DNA of 64,000 bases from Bacillota bacterium. Its GTDB lineage: Bacteria > Bacillota > SHA-98 > Ch115 > JABLXJ01. Where the stretch lies: contig JABLXJ010000005.1 in assembly GCA_013178125.1 (NCBI GenBank), positions 1 to 64,000 of the forward strand, written 5' to 3'. Numbering within the stretch: position 1 is the stretch's first letter; each line of letters opens with the position of its first letter. This document shows positions 45,063 through 53,669 of the stretch, one piece after another. The position numbers and the translations under genes were made by a program. The notes beneath the pieces are model-generated. The model did no database searches. It saw only the letters and a list, made by a program, of their open reading frames with translations, and was not told the DNA's origin.

Positions 45063-46678
45063 CGTAGCCTGGGCCTCCTTGCAGCAGTAACTTCATCCAG
45101 CCGCCCGACAACTGTAGTTTTCGGAGCAGCCTTGAGCTCCTCCGGAGCCCTCGCGGCGCGCTCCTTTATATCTATCATAGCGTCCACAAACGCATCCAGC
45201 ACCTCTTTGGGCTCCGTCTCCGTGGGCTCGATCATAATGGCTTCCTTTATTATAGCAGGAAAATATATGGTTGGGGCATGAAAACCATAATCCAGCAGCG
45301 CCTTCGCAACATCCATTGTATGTACGCCATGCTCCGCAAGATCTCTTCCTGATAGCACGAACTCATGTTTGCAGTGGCGGTCGTAGGGCAGGATGTAATG
45401 CCCGGACAGCCTCCGCATCACGTAGTTGGCGTTCAACACAGCGTTTTCGGCAACCCGCCTGAGCCCGTCAGCCCCGAGCGCGCGGATATAAGCATAAGCC
45501 TTCACGAGCACCCCGAAATTCCCATAGAACGCCCTGACCCTGCCGATGGAAAGAGGCCGGTCATAATTCAGCCAGTAGCACACCCGCTCCCCACATGAAT
45601 TTTGCCACCCATTCTGCCCCCCTTCCCGCCCGGCGCTCCCGCCTCGCCCGCTGGATTCATGCCCCTCGGACCCCGCCGGTATGACCTCCATCTCCACAGT
45701 CGGCACAGGCAGGAAGGGCACGAGATCGGAATTTACCCCAACGGGCCCCGCACCCGGCCCACCCCCGCCATGCGGGGTCGAGAAGGTCTTGTGCAGGTTG
45801 AAATGCACCACATCAAATCCCATGTCGCCGGGCCGAGCTATCCCAAGGGTCGCATTCATATTCGCCCCATCATAATAAAGAAGGCCACCGCTATCGTGAA
45901 TAATCCTCGCTATCTCGACGATGTTCTCATCGAACAGGCCCAGCGTATTCGGGTTGGTCAACATCAGGGCGGCCGTATCCTCGCCCACCAGCGCCCTCAG
46001 GTCAGCGATATCGACCCCGCCACGCTCATCCGACTTCACCTCGACGACCTGATAGCCGCATAGCGCGGCGCTGGCGGGGTTGGTCCCGTGAGCCGAGTCC
46101 GGGATGATAACCTTCCTGCGCCGCCCACCCTCGCCCCTGTGCTCATGATATGCCTTTATCATCATGAGCCCCGTAAGCTCACCGTGAGCCCCCGCCGCGG
46201 GCTGTAACGTCACGCGCTCCATCCCGCTGATCGCCGCGAGGTAGCCCTCGAGCCTATACATGAGCTCCAGAGCGCCCTGCACCAACTCCTCCGGCTCATA
46301 GGGGTGCAGGCGCGTAAACCCCGGAAGGCTCGCGACATCCTCGTTGACCTTGGGGTTATATTTCATGGTGCACGACCCCAAAGGATAAAACCCCACATCC
46401 ACACCGTAATTCAGCTGGGAGAGCCTCGTGAAGTGGCGTATGACCTCGATCTCGCTCACCTCAGGCAAGCGCGGCTCGCCCTGGCGCAAGAATTCAGGGG
46501 GAATCAGCTCCTCGACCTCACGCTCGGGCACATCGCATTCAGGGAGGGAATAGCCTCGCCGGCCATCCGAACCCAGTTCAAATATTAGCGGTTCAACCTC
46601 GCCCCTGGGCCGGCTGCGCCAGCCCTGCCGCCATTCTTGCCCGGGCTGCAACTGCTCCGCGCCATTCATCCGCTCCAT
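45026..46678 (-). CDS. gcvPB: Glycine dehydrogenase (decarboxylating) subunit 2
   Basis: PLP-binding half of the split P-protein, about 550 residues. The PLP lysine is in [20 protein letters not shown]; upstream are [30 protein letters not shown] and YYDGANMNA. It decarboxylates glycine and passes the aminomethyl group to lipoyl-GcvH. ATG 46678 is chosen because GGGGAGG lies about 9 bases upstream. A Gly/Ser-rich insertion of about 30 residues ([19 protein letters not shown]) follows VEMEVIPA. It lies between gcvPA (116-bp gap) and the LipS2-like gene. Confidence 0.95.
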   Translation of the reverse strand: MERMNGAEQLQPGQEWRQGWRSRPRGEVEPLIFELGSDGRRGYSLPECDVPEREVEELIPPEFLRQGEPRLPEVSEIEVIRHFTRLSQLNYGVDVGFYPLGSCTMKYNPKVNEDVASLPGFTRLHPYEPEELVQGALELMYRLEGYLAAISGMERVTLQPAAGAHGELTGLMMIKAYHEHRGEGGRRRKVIIPDSAHGTNPASAALCGYQVVEVKSDERGGVDIADLRALVGEDTAALMLTNPNTLGLFDENIVEIARIIHDSGGLLYYDGANMNATLGIARPGDMGFDVVHFNLHKTFSTPHGGGGPGAGPVGVNSDLVPFLPVPTVEMEVIPAGSEGHESSGRGGSAGREGGQNGWQNSCGERVCYWLNYDRPLSIGRVRAFYGNFGVLVKAYAYIRALGADGLRRVAENAVLNANYVMRRLSGHYILPYDRHCKHEFVLSGRDLAEHGVHTMDVAKALLDYGFHAPTIYFPAIIKEAIMIEPTETEPKEVLDAFVDAMIDIKERAARAPEELKAAPKTTVVGRLDEVTAARRPRLRWSLSTHSGPGS

Positions 46679-46794
46679 GCACCACAACCTCCCCATTATC
46701 GTATCATCCTGGAGCCTGGCATTCAATCACCCGAAAGCATGATTTTCGAGTCTCGACCGCTTTTCTAGCCTCGATCGCACAAAGTATAGATGGG

Positions 46795-48459
46795 CTATCC
46801 TGGCAAAAGCGCGTCTGCAATGGCATCTACGAGCCTATCCATCTCGATCTTCGTCCTTTTCTCAGTTACGCAGAGGAGGGCGGCGTTGCCGGGCCTGAGA
46901 CCCCATATCATGCCGTCCTTGTCTTTGTCCTTACCGTCGCTACCGGCACTGTTATCATTATGGCAGCTACCATTATGGCAACCGCCGCCCCCAGCGCTCT
47001 CAGTGCCCTCAGCACCATAAAAACGCGCAAGCGGGAGGGGCCCTATGATCTTCTCAGCGAGGAGCCTGCGGTTTATCGCGTCCCAGCTATGGCTATGGGC
47101 CGGGTTCCGGTCAGGAATCTCTACTACAAATTCCTTGAAAAAGGGCGTGCCGAATGGCAACCGGAATCCTTCCACACCCTTCAATCTCTCCGCCAGCACC
47201 CCCGCCAGATAATGCGACTTTTGCAGGCAAAGCCGCGCCACCTCGCGGATGCCCGCCTTCCCCAAAAGGGACAGGTATACCGCCGCGGCGAGCGCGCACA
47301 GGGCCTCGTTGGAACATATATTCGACGTGGCCCGCTCCCGCCGCACATGCTGCTCCCTGGCCTGGAGCGTGAGCACGAATCCCCTCCGCCCCGCGGCATC
47401 CCTGGCTTCCCCGACAACGCGCCCGGGCATATAGCGGACAAGGTCGGCGCGGCATGCGAAAAATCCGAGATAGGGACCTCCAAACCAGAGCGGGTTCCCG
47501 AGCGCCTGCCCCTCGCCCACCGTGATATCGGCGCCGTATTCGCCTGGCGGTGCGAGGAGCCCCAGGGAGATCGGGTCCACGCTCGCTACAAACAGCGTCC
47601 CTCGCTCATGAGTGAGCTCCGACGCCTCCCGCATCCGCTCGATGACCCCGAAGAAGTTCGGGCTCTGCATAATGACGCATGCTGTCTTATCGGTTATCGC
47701 ATCCCCCAGGATGCCGATGTCTGTGCGGCCATATTCCCCGCGATCGCTTAGGTCCAGCCTCCCCACCGGGCCTGCGAGGATCGGAATCTCGCGCACGGTC
47801 ATCCCGAGGTTGCGCGCATAGGTCCTGAGGGTGAGCCGGTGCTCCGGGTGAACCGCCTTCGACACCAGGACCTCGTCTCGTTTGGTAAATTTGCGCGCCA
47901 GGATGGCCGCCTCGGCAACCGCGCTCGCCCCATCGTAGAGCGACGCGTTGCTTATATCCATGGCCGTGAGCTCGCAGATCAGGGATTGGTATTCAAAGAT
48001 GGATGTAAGCGTCCCCTGGCTGACCTCGGCCTGGTAGGGGGTATAGGCCGTGTAGAACTCCGATCGCCCGGCTATATGAGAAACCGCGCTCGGGATGAAA
48101 TGATCGTACGCGCCCGCGCCCCGGAAGCAGACATATTCATCGAGCGTGCCGTTTTTCCGGGCAAGTCTAGCCATATGCTGCGTTAGCTCATATTCTGACA
48201 TGGCCGCGGGAAGGGACATGCTGCCACCTGTGGGGCCGGCCCCGGTGGCGCCAGCTATCCCAGCTGAGCCCGATTTGGCCGATTCGGCCGATCTAGCCGG
48301 ATCAGCCGGGCCGGACGGGCCGGACGGGCCGGACGGGCCGGACGGGCCGGGCGATCGCACCTCTCCGGGGATGTCCGCGAAAAGCTCTTCTATGGACGCC
48401 ACACCTATAGCATCAAGCATCTCCTGGCGGTCCCTGTCCGTATTTGGGATGTAATCCAT
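46795..48459 (-). CDS. gcvPA: Glycine dehydrogenase (decarboxylating) subunit 1
   Basis: N-terminal-type subunit of the split P-protein, about 554 residues. It contains DYIPNTDRDRQEMLDAIG, FRGAGAYDHFIPSAVSHI, AYTPYQAEVSQGTLTSIFEYQSLI, DGASAVAEAA and GGPYLGFFACR. After residue 35 an insertion of about 45 residues begins with GPSGPSGPSGPSGP, encoded by 9-bp GGGCCGGAC repeats (48307-48353). A smaller Gly/Asn/His-rich loop (GGGGCHNGSCHND) lies near the C-terminus. ATG 48459 has GGGGAGG upstream. Starts 33 bp after gcvH. Confidence 0.95.
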   Translation of the reverse strand: MDYIPNTDRDRQEMLDAIGVASIEELFADIPGEVRSPGPSGPSGPSGPSGPADPARSAESAKSGSAGIAGATGAGPTGGSMSLPAAMSEYELTQHMARLARKNGTLDEYVCFRGAGAYDHFIPSAVSHIAGRSEFYTAYTPYQAEVSQGTLTSIFEYQSLICELTAMDISNASLYDGASAVAEAAILARKFTKRDEVLVSKAVHPEHRLTLRTYARNLGMTVREIPILAGPVGRLDLSDRGEYGRTDIGILGDAITDKTACVIMQSPNFFGVIERMREASELTHERGTLFVASVDPISLGLLAPPGEYGADITVGEGQALGNPLWFGGPYLGFFACRADLVRYMPGRVVGEARDAAGRRGFVLTLQAREQHVRRERATSNICSNEALCALAAAVYLSLLGKAGIREVARLCLQKSHYLAGVLAERLKGVEGFRLPFGTPFFKEFVVEIPDRNPAHSHSWDAINRRLLAEKIIGPLPLARFYGAEGTESAGGGGCHNGSCHNDNSAGSDGKDKDKDGMIWGLRPGNAALLCVTEKRTKIEMDRLVDAIADALLPG

Positions 48460-48492
48460 CACACCTCGCCTCCCCTCACCGGTCACCGGAAC

Positions 48493-48885
48493 TCATCCTG
48501 CGCGAAGGCCCTGTATAAAGGCCTCGTATTCCCCGGCGGTCATCAGTGAATCTATCTCGCCAGGGTCGGACATCTCCAGCACGCAGATCCACCCCTCCCC
48601 ATACGGGTCATCGTTGATATATTCAGGGTGACCCTCGAGCGCGCTATTCACCTCCACCACAGTCCCGCTAACTGGCGCGTATATCACATCCGCCGTCTTC
48701 ATGGAATCAATATCCGCAAGCTCCCCGCCTAACTCAACGGCCTTGCCAATCTCGGGGAGGTCGATGCCGACCACCGCCCCGAGCTGGTCCTGCGCATACT
48801 GGGTGATCCCAACCGTCGCGCGCCCACCATCAACTCTCACCCATTCATGCTTTTTGCTGTACCTTAAATCCTCTGGATAATACAT
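48493..48885 (-). CDS. gcvH: Glycine cleavage system H protein
   Basis: Lipoyl carrier of 130 residues. The lipoyl lysine is K63 in DSMKTADVIYAPVSG; GEGWICVLEM is the conserved C-terminal strand. It shuttles the aminomethyl group between P-, T- and L-proteins. ATG 48885 with GGGGG upstream is preferred over 48900. In this operon it is the probable target of the ligase and LipS-like enzymes encoded downstream. The M next to the lysine (SMK rather than SVK) is a minor variation. Confidence 0.95.
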   Translation of the reverse strand: MYYPEDLRYSKKHEWVRVDGGRATVGITQYAQDQLGAVVGIDLPEIGKAVELGGELADIDSMKTADVIYAPVSGTVVEVNSALEGHPEYINDDPYGEGWICVLEMSDPGEIDSLMTAGEYEAFIQGLRAG

Positions 48886-48967
48886 AATCCCAGCCCCCAT
48901 CGCATATCGCTTTATTCCATTTATTCTATTATTACATCGCTATAATTGCTTTGCTACAGTCACGATC

Positions 48968-50452
48968 TCAGCGCCGCCTGACCCTGGACGGGACGAATGG
49001 AACCCTCGTTATCTCGGCCCTCACTTCCCTGCCCCTTATGACGACGCTGAGTTCATCTCCGTCGTCGCCATCGCCATAACCACCGCTACAGCCGGAGCCC
49101 CAGCTACAGCCATCGCTATCACTCCCGCCGTGCCTGCGACGTCCAAACCCGAGATATCCCAGGCCGATCCCCACGCCCAGGGTCGGCGAGAGAGTTCCGC
49201 TCGTCACAATCCCGGCCGGGAGACCCTCCCTCCTGAGCTCGCAGCCGGGTCGCGGCACCCCTCTCTCCTTTAGCTTGAACCCCTTAAGTCTCCGCGATAT
49301 CGGCTTCCTATAAGCCTCCACCAGCGCTCCCCGCCCGATGAAATCCCCTTTATCCAGCTTCACCACCCACCCAAGCCCTGCCTCGAAGGGGTTAATCTCC
49401 TCGGTGAGTTCGTGGCCGTAAAGGGGGTACCCCGCCTCGACCCTCAGCGTATCGCGCGCGCCGAGGCCGCACGGGATGATCCCGAAATCGCGCCCAGCAT
49501 CCAGTATTGCACCCCACAACCTGGTTGCCTGGCCCCGGCCTGGGTCGAAATATATCTCAAATCCATCCTCGCCTGTATACCCCGTCCTGGATACCAGCGA
49601 ATCCACGCCGGCAACCTCGCCACAGGCACACCAGTAATACCGGAGCTTCCCAAGCTCGAGGCCTGTCAGGCGCTGCAACACCTCCTGCGACTTGGGGCCC
49701 TGGATGGCGAGGAGCGCCGTATCACTGGAACGGTCCCTTACCTCTGTGCCGCTCCCTGCGTAGCTACCTGCGCCACCGCTTGTGCCGCCTCTGCCGCCTG
49801 CGCCGCCTGCGCCGCCCACAAGACCCCCTCCCGGCCCGTACCCCGGGCTGGACCCTGTAATCACTTTCGAGCTTTCCCTAGGCTCCCAGCCAGCGCTCAT
49901 GTCGCCCAAGTCACTTCCAGAGCTGCCTGCAGCATCTGGCAGGTTTGATATGCCCCAACCACGGTTAAACCACTTGTCATGGATCCATTCATAATCCTTC
50001 GTCGTATTTGCCGCGTTGACGACCAGAAGATAGCTGTCGTTCCCTCCGGCGCTGCCACAATAGTCACTGCCACCACGGTTACTGTCACCATGATCATTGT
50101 CGCCACGATCACTACGGCCCAAGCCGGCGCCGGGAAGCCTGTAAACGACGATATCATCCAGGATTCCGCCGTCCTCGCGACAGATCAGCGAATACTGGGC
50201 CTGGCCGGGCTCAAGCCGGCTTGCATCGTTAGTTGTTACAAGCTGGATAACCTCCAGAGCCCGGCGCCCCTCTACCTCTATCTCCCCCATATGCGAAAGG
50301 TCAAAAAGCCCGCAGGCCCCCCGGACGCGCCTGTGCTCCTCCAATATGTCGCCGTAGTGAAGCGGCATCTCCCAGCCCGCGAATTCGATCATCTTCGCGC
50401 CCGCTTCGATGTGTGATTCATAAAACGGAGTCCTCAGCGCCACAAGCACCAT
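48968..50452 (-). CDS. gcvT: Aminomethyltransferase (T protein) with three low-complexity insertions
   Basis: Tetrahydrofolate-dependent T protein of about 494 residues, some 130 longer than normal. Conserved parts are LRTPFYESHIEAGAKMIEFAGWEMPLHY, LFDLSHMGEIEVEG, SRTGYTGEDGFEIYF, GLGARDTLRVEAGYPLYGHE and NPFEAGLGWVVKLDKGDFIG. Three Gly/Ser/Asp-rich insertions occur at loop positions: after YRLPGAG (GLGRSDRGDNDHGDSNRGG), after ISNLPDA (about 70 residues) and near the C-terminus after GYLGFG (about 35 residues). It is first in the gcv operon, about 140 bases after the riboswitch terminator. ATG 50452 has only weak SD support; GTG 50443 with GGAG is the alternative. Confidence 0.93.
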   Translation of the reverse strand: MVLVALRTPFYESHIEAGAKMIEFAGWEMPLHYGDILEEHRRVRGACGLFDLSHMGEIEVEGRRALEVIQLVTTNDASRLEPGQAQYSLICREDGGILDDIVVYRLPGAGLGRSDRGDNDHGDSNRGGSDYCGSAGGNDSYLLVVNAANTTKDYEWIHDKWFNRGWGISNLPDAAGSSGSDLGDMSAGWEPRESSKVITGSSPGYGPGGGLVGGAGGAGGRGGTSGGAGSYAGSGTEVRDRSSDTALLAIQGPKSQEVLQRLTGLELGKLRYYWCACGEVAGVDSLVSRTGYTGEDGFEIYFDPGRGQATRLWGAILDAGRDFGIIPCGLGARDTLRVEAGYPLYGHELTEEINPFEAGLGWVVKLDKGDFIGRGALVEAYRKPISRRLKGFKLKERGVPRPGCELRREGLPAGIVTSGTLSPTLGVGIGLGYLGFGRRRHGGSDSDGCSWGSGCSGGYGDGDDGDELSVVIRGREVRAEITRVPFVPSRVRRR

Positions 50453-50594
50453 CTCCAAACCAATGTATTCCCTATTTCCTGCCTGATAACCCAATCAGCC
50501 CAATTCTCAGCCCAATTCATAGTATTCCCAATCATTGTTATGGGGTGAGAAGACATATAACCGAAACGCGCAAGCTAAGCTGAGCTAAAACAGG

Positions 50595-50647
50595 CCAAAA
50601 ACAAAGGACAGCAGGAAACCGCTATATAGAGCCCGTTTCCTCTGTCC
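50595..50647 (-). terminator. Riboswitch-controlled intrinsic terminator
   Basis: Reading leftward, GGACAGAGGAAAC pairs with GTTTCCTGCTGTCC and is followed by TTTGTTTTT. The 5' arm overlaps the 3' end of the second glycine aptamer (AGGACAGAGG), so glycine binding should prevent terminator formation and switch the gcv operon on. Confidence 0.8.
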
Positions 50648-50885
50648 TGACCGCCTGAAAGATCTTCATCCCCGTCGGCGTCCCCCGGCGCGGTTCATAC
50701 CAGTTCATACCGGTCCATGCTCAACAACATCGCACAAACCAACACCAAGGAATCTCTCCAGAGCGCCGTCCATCCAAGGTGCACTTGCCTGAGAGTTTCG
50801 ATGTAGGAGGGCACCCCACACCTTACTCCTTCGGCGCCTTCGTGACCATAATAGAATGGCCCGGAGGTCTCTCCCTCGGATTTCA
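50635..50885 (-). promoter_or_regulatory. Tandem glycine riboswitch
   Basis: Leftward RNA with two glycine aptamers. Aptamer 1 (about 50765-50880): GGGAGAGACC, then GGCGCCGAAGGAGTAAGG, then GAAACTCTCAGGCAAGTGCACC and GGCGCTCTGGAGAGA. Aptamer 2 (about 50637-50750): GCGCCGGGGGACGCCGACGG, then CTTTCAGGCGGTCAGGACAG. These match the gcvT motif and the tandem arrangement. It lies directly upstream of gcvT and ends in a terminator, as in the B. subtilis ON switch. Confidence 0.92.
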
Positions 50886-51284
50886 TCCGGCCTTTATTTA
50901 TTTCAGAATGTTTATCCTAGAACGCTATTTACTTCAAACCGCCCTTATGCAACCCTCCCCGGTTAATCTTAATACATAATATGCCATATCTTATCCTTCG
51001 TCCTCTCTATTTTTCATTCTCCATCTCATCGCATACTCCTGCTGAGATACCCAACGCATTAATGATTCCATATCCCGCATAAGCCCAGAGACAGAAATGT
51101 CACTAATTAAGAGTCTCCCTACCATGACGCAGCGAGACTGACTAATAACCTAGCCCAAACCCGAGCCCGGCCAGTCTTCCGATCACAGCCTCCCGCGAGT
51201 CCCATCAGATCAGGGTGTTGAGCCTCATAATCTAAGCCTGTTAGGCCGCCATCAGGTCTATCAGGTCGCTATAGCATAGCATCG
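50886..51284. other. Intergenic region upstream of the glycine riboswitch
   Basis: No gene supported. It must contain the gcv promoter (leftward, beyond 50885), but I found no consensus pair; TTGAAG near 50935-50940 is a weak -35 candidate. Towards 51284 is the 3' end of the PflX-like gene, with repeated TCAGGTC/GCTATAGCATAGC words (about 51250-51290). Confidence 0.35.
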
Positions 51285-52187
51285 CTATAGACCAGTCAAG
51301 TCGAAATCCGGCACAAAGTCCTCTCGCGCCGACGATTCCTCCTGCATATAACCGTTCTCAAGCCCGATTGAAACGAAATGGTCCAACACGTCGTCATATT
51401 CCTCCCTCGTCAGCCGCCTGTTGAGCTCAGGGTGACTCTTGGCCCTAAACATGGGCGTGTATTGCGACATAACGCTCACGTAAACCTCCAGCGGGAGATT
51501 GGCCCGTATCCAGTCGAGCACCCTCCTGGAATCTCCCACTTGGCCCGGCAGCACGAGATGACGCACAATAAGCCCCCGGGTAACAAGGCCGTGTTCATCA
51601 AATTGCGGCGGTCCCACCTGCCTCAGCATCTCCAGGATGGCCTGGGTTGCGAATTCGAAATAGCGCGGGGCTGCCGAATATCTAACCGCGAGTTCGTCGC
51701 TGGCATACTTGAGGTCGGGAAGGTATATGTCGACGAGTCCGTCGAGAAGGCGCAGGGCGTCCGGAAGCTCGTAAGCATTGGTGTTGTATACTACGGGAAT
51801 TGTCAGGCCCCCGGCCCTGGCAGCCAGAAGAGCCTCTGTAATCTGGGGGATGAACGGCGTCGGCGAAACAAGGTTTATATTATGTGCCCCCCTCGCCTGG
51901 AGCCTCAGGAATATCCCGGCAAGCTCCCCGGCGGCGATCTCCTTGCCGAACCCGCCATGGCTTATGCGGTGGTTTTGACAGAATACACAGCGCATATTGC
52001 AGCGCGAAAAGAACACCGTCCCTGAGCCCCGCGTCCCGCTGACGCACGGCTCTTCCCAGTGATGCAACGCAGCCCGCGCAACCCTGGGCAAGATCCCGGC
52101 CCCGCAGAAGCCCATTTCCCCGGAGGCGCGATCGGCCCTGCAGCGCCTCGGGCACAAACGGCATTTAGAAAGTACACTGGACAGCAT
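51285..52187 (-). CDS. PflX-like radical SAM protein (COG1313)
   Basis: Radical SAM protein of about 300 residues related to pyruvate-formate-lyase activases. An N-terminal cysteine set (CRLCPRRCRADR with C9, C12, C16, and GFCGAG with C28) precedes the SAM cluster CNMRCVFC (C63, C67, C70) and QNHRISHGG. YNTNAYELPDALRLLDGLVDIYLPDLKY and VSVMSQYTPMFRA are family segments. ATG 52187 is taken as the start, with GAGGAG about 13 bases upstream; the frame is open to 52238. The substrate of this family is unknown; no glycyl-radical enzyme is adjacent. Confidence 0.87.
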   Translation of the reverse strand: MLSSVLSKCRLCPRRCRADRASGEMGFCGAGILPRVARAALHHWEEPCVSGTRGSGTVFFSRCNMRCVFCQNHRISHGGFGKEIAAGELAGIFLRLQARGAHNINLVSPTPFIPQITEALLAARAGGLTIPVVYNTNAYELPDALRLLDGLVDIYLPDLKYASDELAVRYSAAPRYFEFATQAILEMLRQVGPPQFDEHGLVTRGLIVRHLVLPGQVGDSRRVLDWIRANLPLEVYVSVMSQYTPMFRAKSHPELNRRLTREEYDDVLDHFVSIGLENGYMQEESSAREDFVPDFDLTGL

Positions 52188-52404
52188 GCGACTGACGTTT
52201 CTCCTCTTTTTTAAAACCGTCTCCAGTTTCAGGCACACAAATGAACCATTAAATATATACTAATACTAGAACCTGAGGACCCGGACCCGGGAATCTGCCT
52301 AATCCACCTTGAGAATTTCCCCTGCTCATGACCTTGATACCCATATGATGGATATTATGGCGGCCCCGGGGATTGACTTAGAAAACCCGAAGGAGGCAAA
52401 TCAG

Positions 52405-52494
52405 ATGTTTGGGCTCCTCGAGCGCCTGCTCACCCCTATACTGAAGAAGCAGAAGAAAACCTGCATTCTGATCATCCGGCGCAGCAAATCCTGA
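52405..52494 (+). CDS. Possible small peptide of 29 residues
   Basis: ATG 52405 is preceded by AGGAGG (52391-52396) at ideal spacing and opens a frame MFGLLERLLTPILKKQKKTC and nine more residues ending IIRRSKS. The peptide has an amphipathic start, a basic centre and a hydrophobic ILII patch, a shape seen in small membrane or type I toxin peptides. It is the only rightward frame between two leftward genes. No promoter or antisense RNA could be identified, so the call rests on the ribosome-binding site alone. Confidence 0.35.
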   Translation: MFGLLERLLTPILKKQKKTCILIIRRSKS

Positions 52495-52518
52495 TTATAG
52501 GAATACCGAGCTGACACC

Positions 52519-53202
52519 TTAACCGAAGATCCTACCCAGGATTACAGCGATCACCAGGGCCGGGAGCATATTGCCCACCCTGACTTTTTTTAACTCTAGA
52601 AGGTTGATCCCTATGCCTATGATCATCAAACCCCCGGCCCCCGTCATCGCCGCGATGGCAGGGTCGCTGAGAAACGCCCGGGCGGACGCAGCCGCCAGGG
52701 TTATCGCGCCCTGGTAGACCAATATCACCAGGGCTGAAAAGCCCACGCCAATCCCGAGCGTCGAGCTGAAAGCGATAGATGAGAAACCATCCATTATGGC
52801 TTTTGTCAAGAGAATCTGGTAGTTGCCGCGCAACCCATCCTCGATGGCCCCAACGATGGTCATCGGCCCCACGCAAAAGAGGATGCTAGCCATGACAAAG
52901 GCTTTTGTAAAGTTCCCCCCACCGTCACCGCCTGCAAATCTGCGTTCGAGTTGCCTGCCGAGGGCGTCGAGCCTCGCTTCGATATCCAAGGCCTCCCCGA
53001 TCATCGCGCCAAAAACCACGCTAAAGAGGACGACCAACAGATTTTTACTTTCCTGCGCCATGTTGAAACCCAAAAAAAGTGTAAATAGGCCAACCCCTTG
53101 CATTACAATGGTTCCGATGCGTGCAGGCATCCGGCCCTTCAGTGTCATACCAATGACCGTCCCAGCGATAACCGTCCCAAAATTAATAAGCGTCCCCGTC
53201 AC
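52519..53202 (-). CDS. DUF554 (YqgA-like) membrane protein
   Basis: Membrane protein of 227 residues with six to seven hydrophobic segments, matching DUF554: GTLINFGTVIAGTVIGMTLKGRMP, LFTLFLGFNMA, FSVVFGAMIGEALDIEARLDALG, FVMASILFCVGPMTIVGAIEDGLRGN and GGLMIIGIGINLLELKKVRVGNMLPALV. GTG 53202 follows GAAGAGG. A possible transporter; function not established. Confidence 0.9.
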   Translation of the reverse strand: MTGTLINFGTVIAGTVIGMTLKGRMPARIGTIVMQGVGLFTLFLGFNMAQESKNLLVVLFSVVFGAMIGEALDIEARLDALGRQLERRFAGGDGGGNFTKAFVMASILFCVGPMTIVGAIEDGLRGNYQILLTKAIMDGFSSIAFSSTLGIGVGFSALVILVYQGAITLAAASARAFLSDPAIAAMTGAGGLMIIGIGINLLELKKVRVGNMLPALVIAVILGRIFG

Positions 53203-53669
53203 GTTCCTCTTCCCCTCCGCGCACCCTCACCGTATAAGATAGCTATATATCGCCCGTGTGCCCGTATTGCTCATATTACCCGGCCGGTGAGCCTGTGAAC
53301 CGGGCAAATACGAAATCAAATACCATGATCATGCAGCGCACGTTAGCCAAATTATAACCGATGCGGATGCTTCCTACAAGTGCAAAGTGCTTAGTGCTTC
53401 CCTGCGCAGAGTGCTTCCCACAAGGGTAAAAAAAGCCCCCCTGCCGTAATATGAGGGAGAGGGATATGAGGGTGGCAAGGGGGTATAAGCTTGGCTATGT
53501 CAGCTATATTGGTATGTCAGCTATATTGACTTATGTTAACTTTGCTATCTCACTTATTCCAGTTATTATCGGCTATATCGGTGGTGTCAGCTTTGGCATG
53601 CCGGTGCCAGCGCTAGCACCAGCATCGGCACCAGCGCCAGCATCAATACCAGCATCAGCATCATCCGGC
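53203..53669. other. Intergenic region with glnA terminator and repeats
   Basis: No gene. It contains the glnA terminator (53428-53483), a duplicated TATGTCAGCTATATTG word (about 53497-53529), and a 70-base run of CCAGCATC/CCAGCGCC-type imperfect triplet repeats (about 53602-53668). AGTGCTTCCC words recur near 53365-53420. Confidence 0.5.
53428..53483 (-). terminator. Intrinsic terminator downstream of glnA
   Basis: Reading leftward, CCCCCTTGCC (53474-53483) pairs with GGCAGGGGGGC (53435-53445) and is followed by seven T residues (53428-53434). It lies about 190 bases after the glnA stop and should end the glnR-glnA transcript. Confidence 0.7.
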
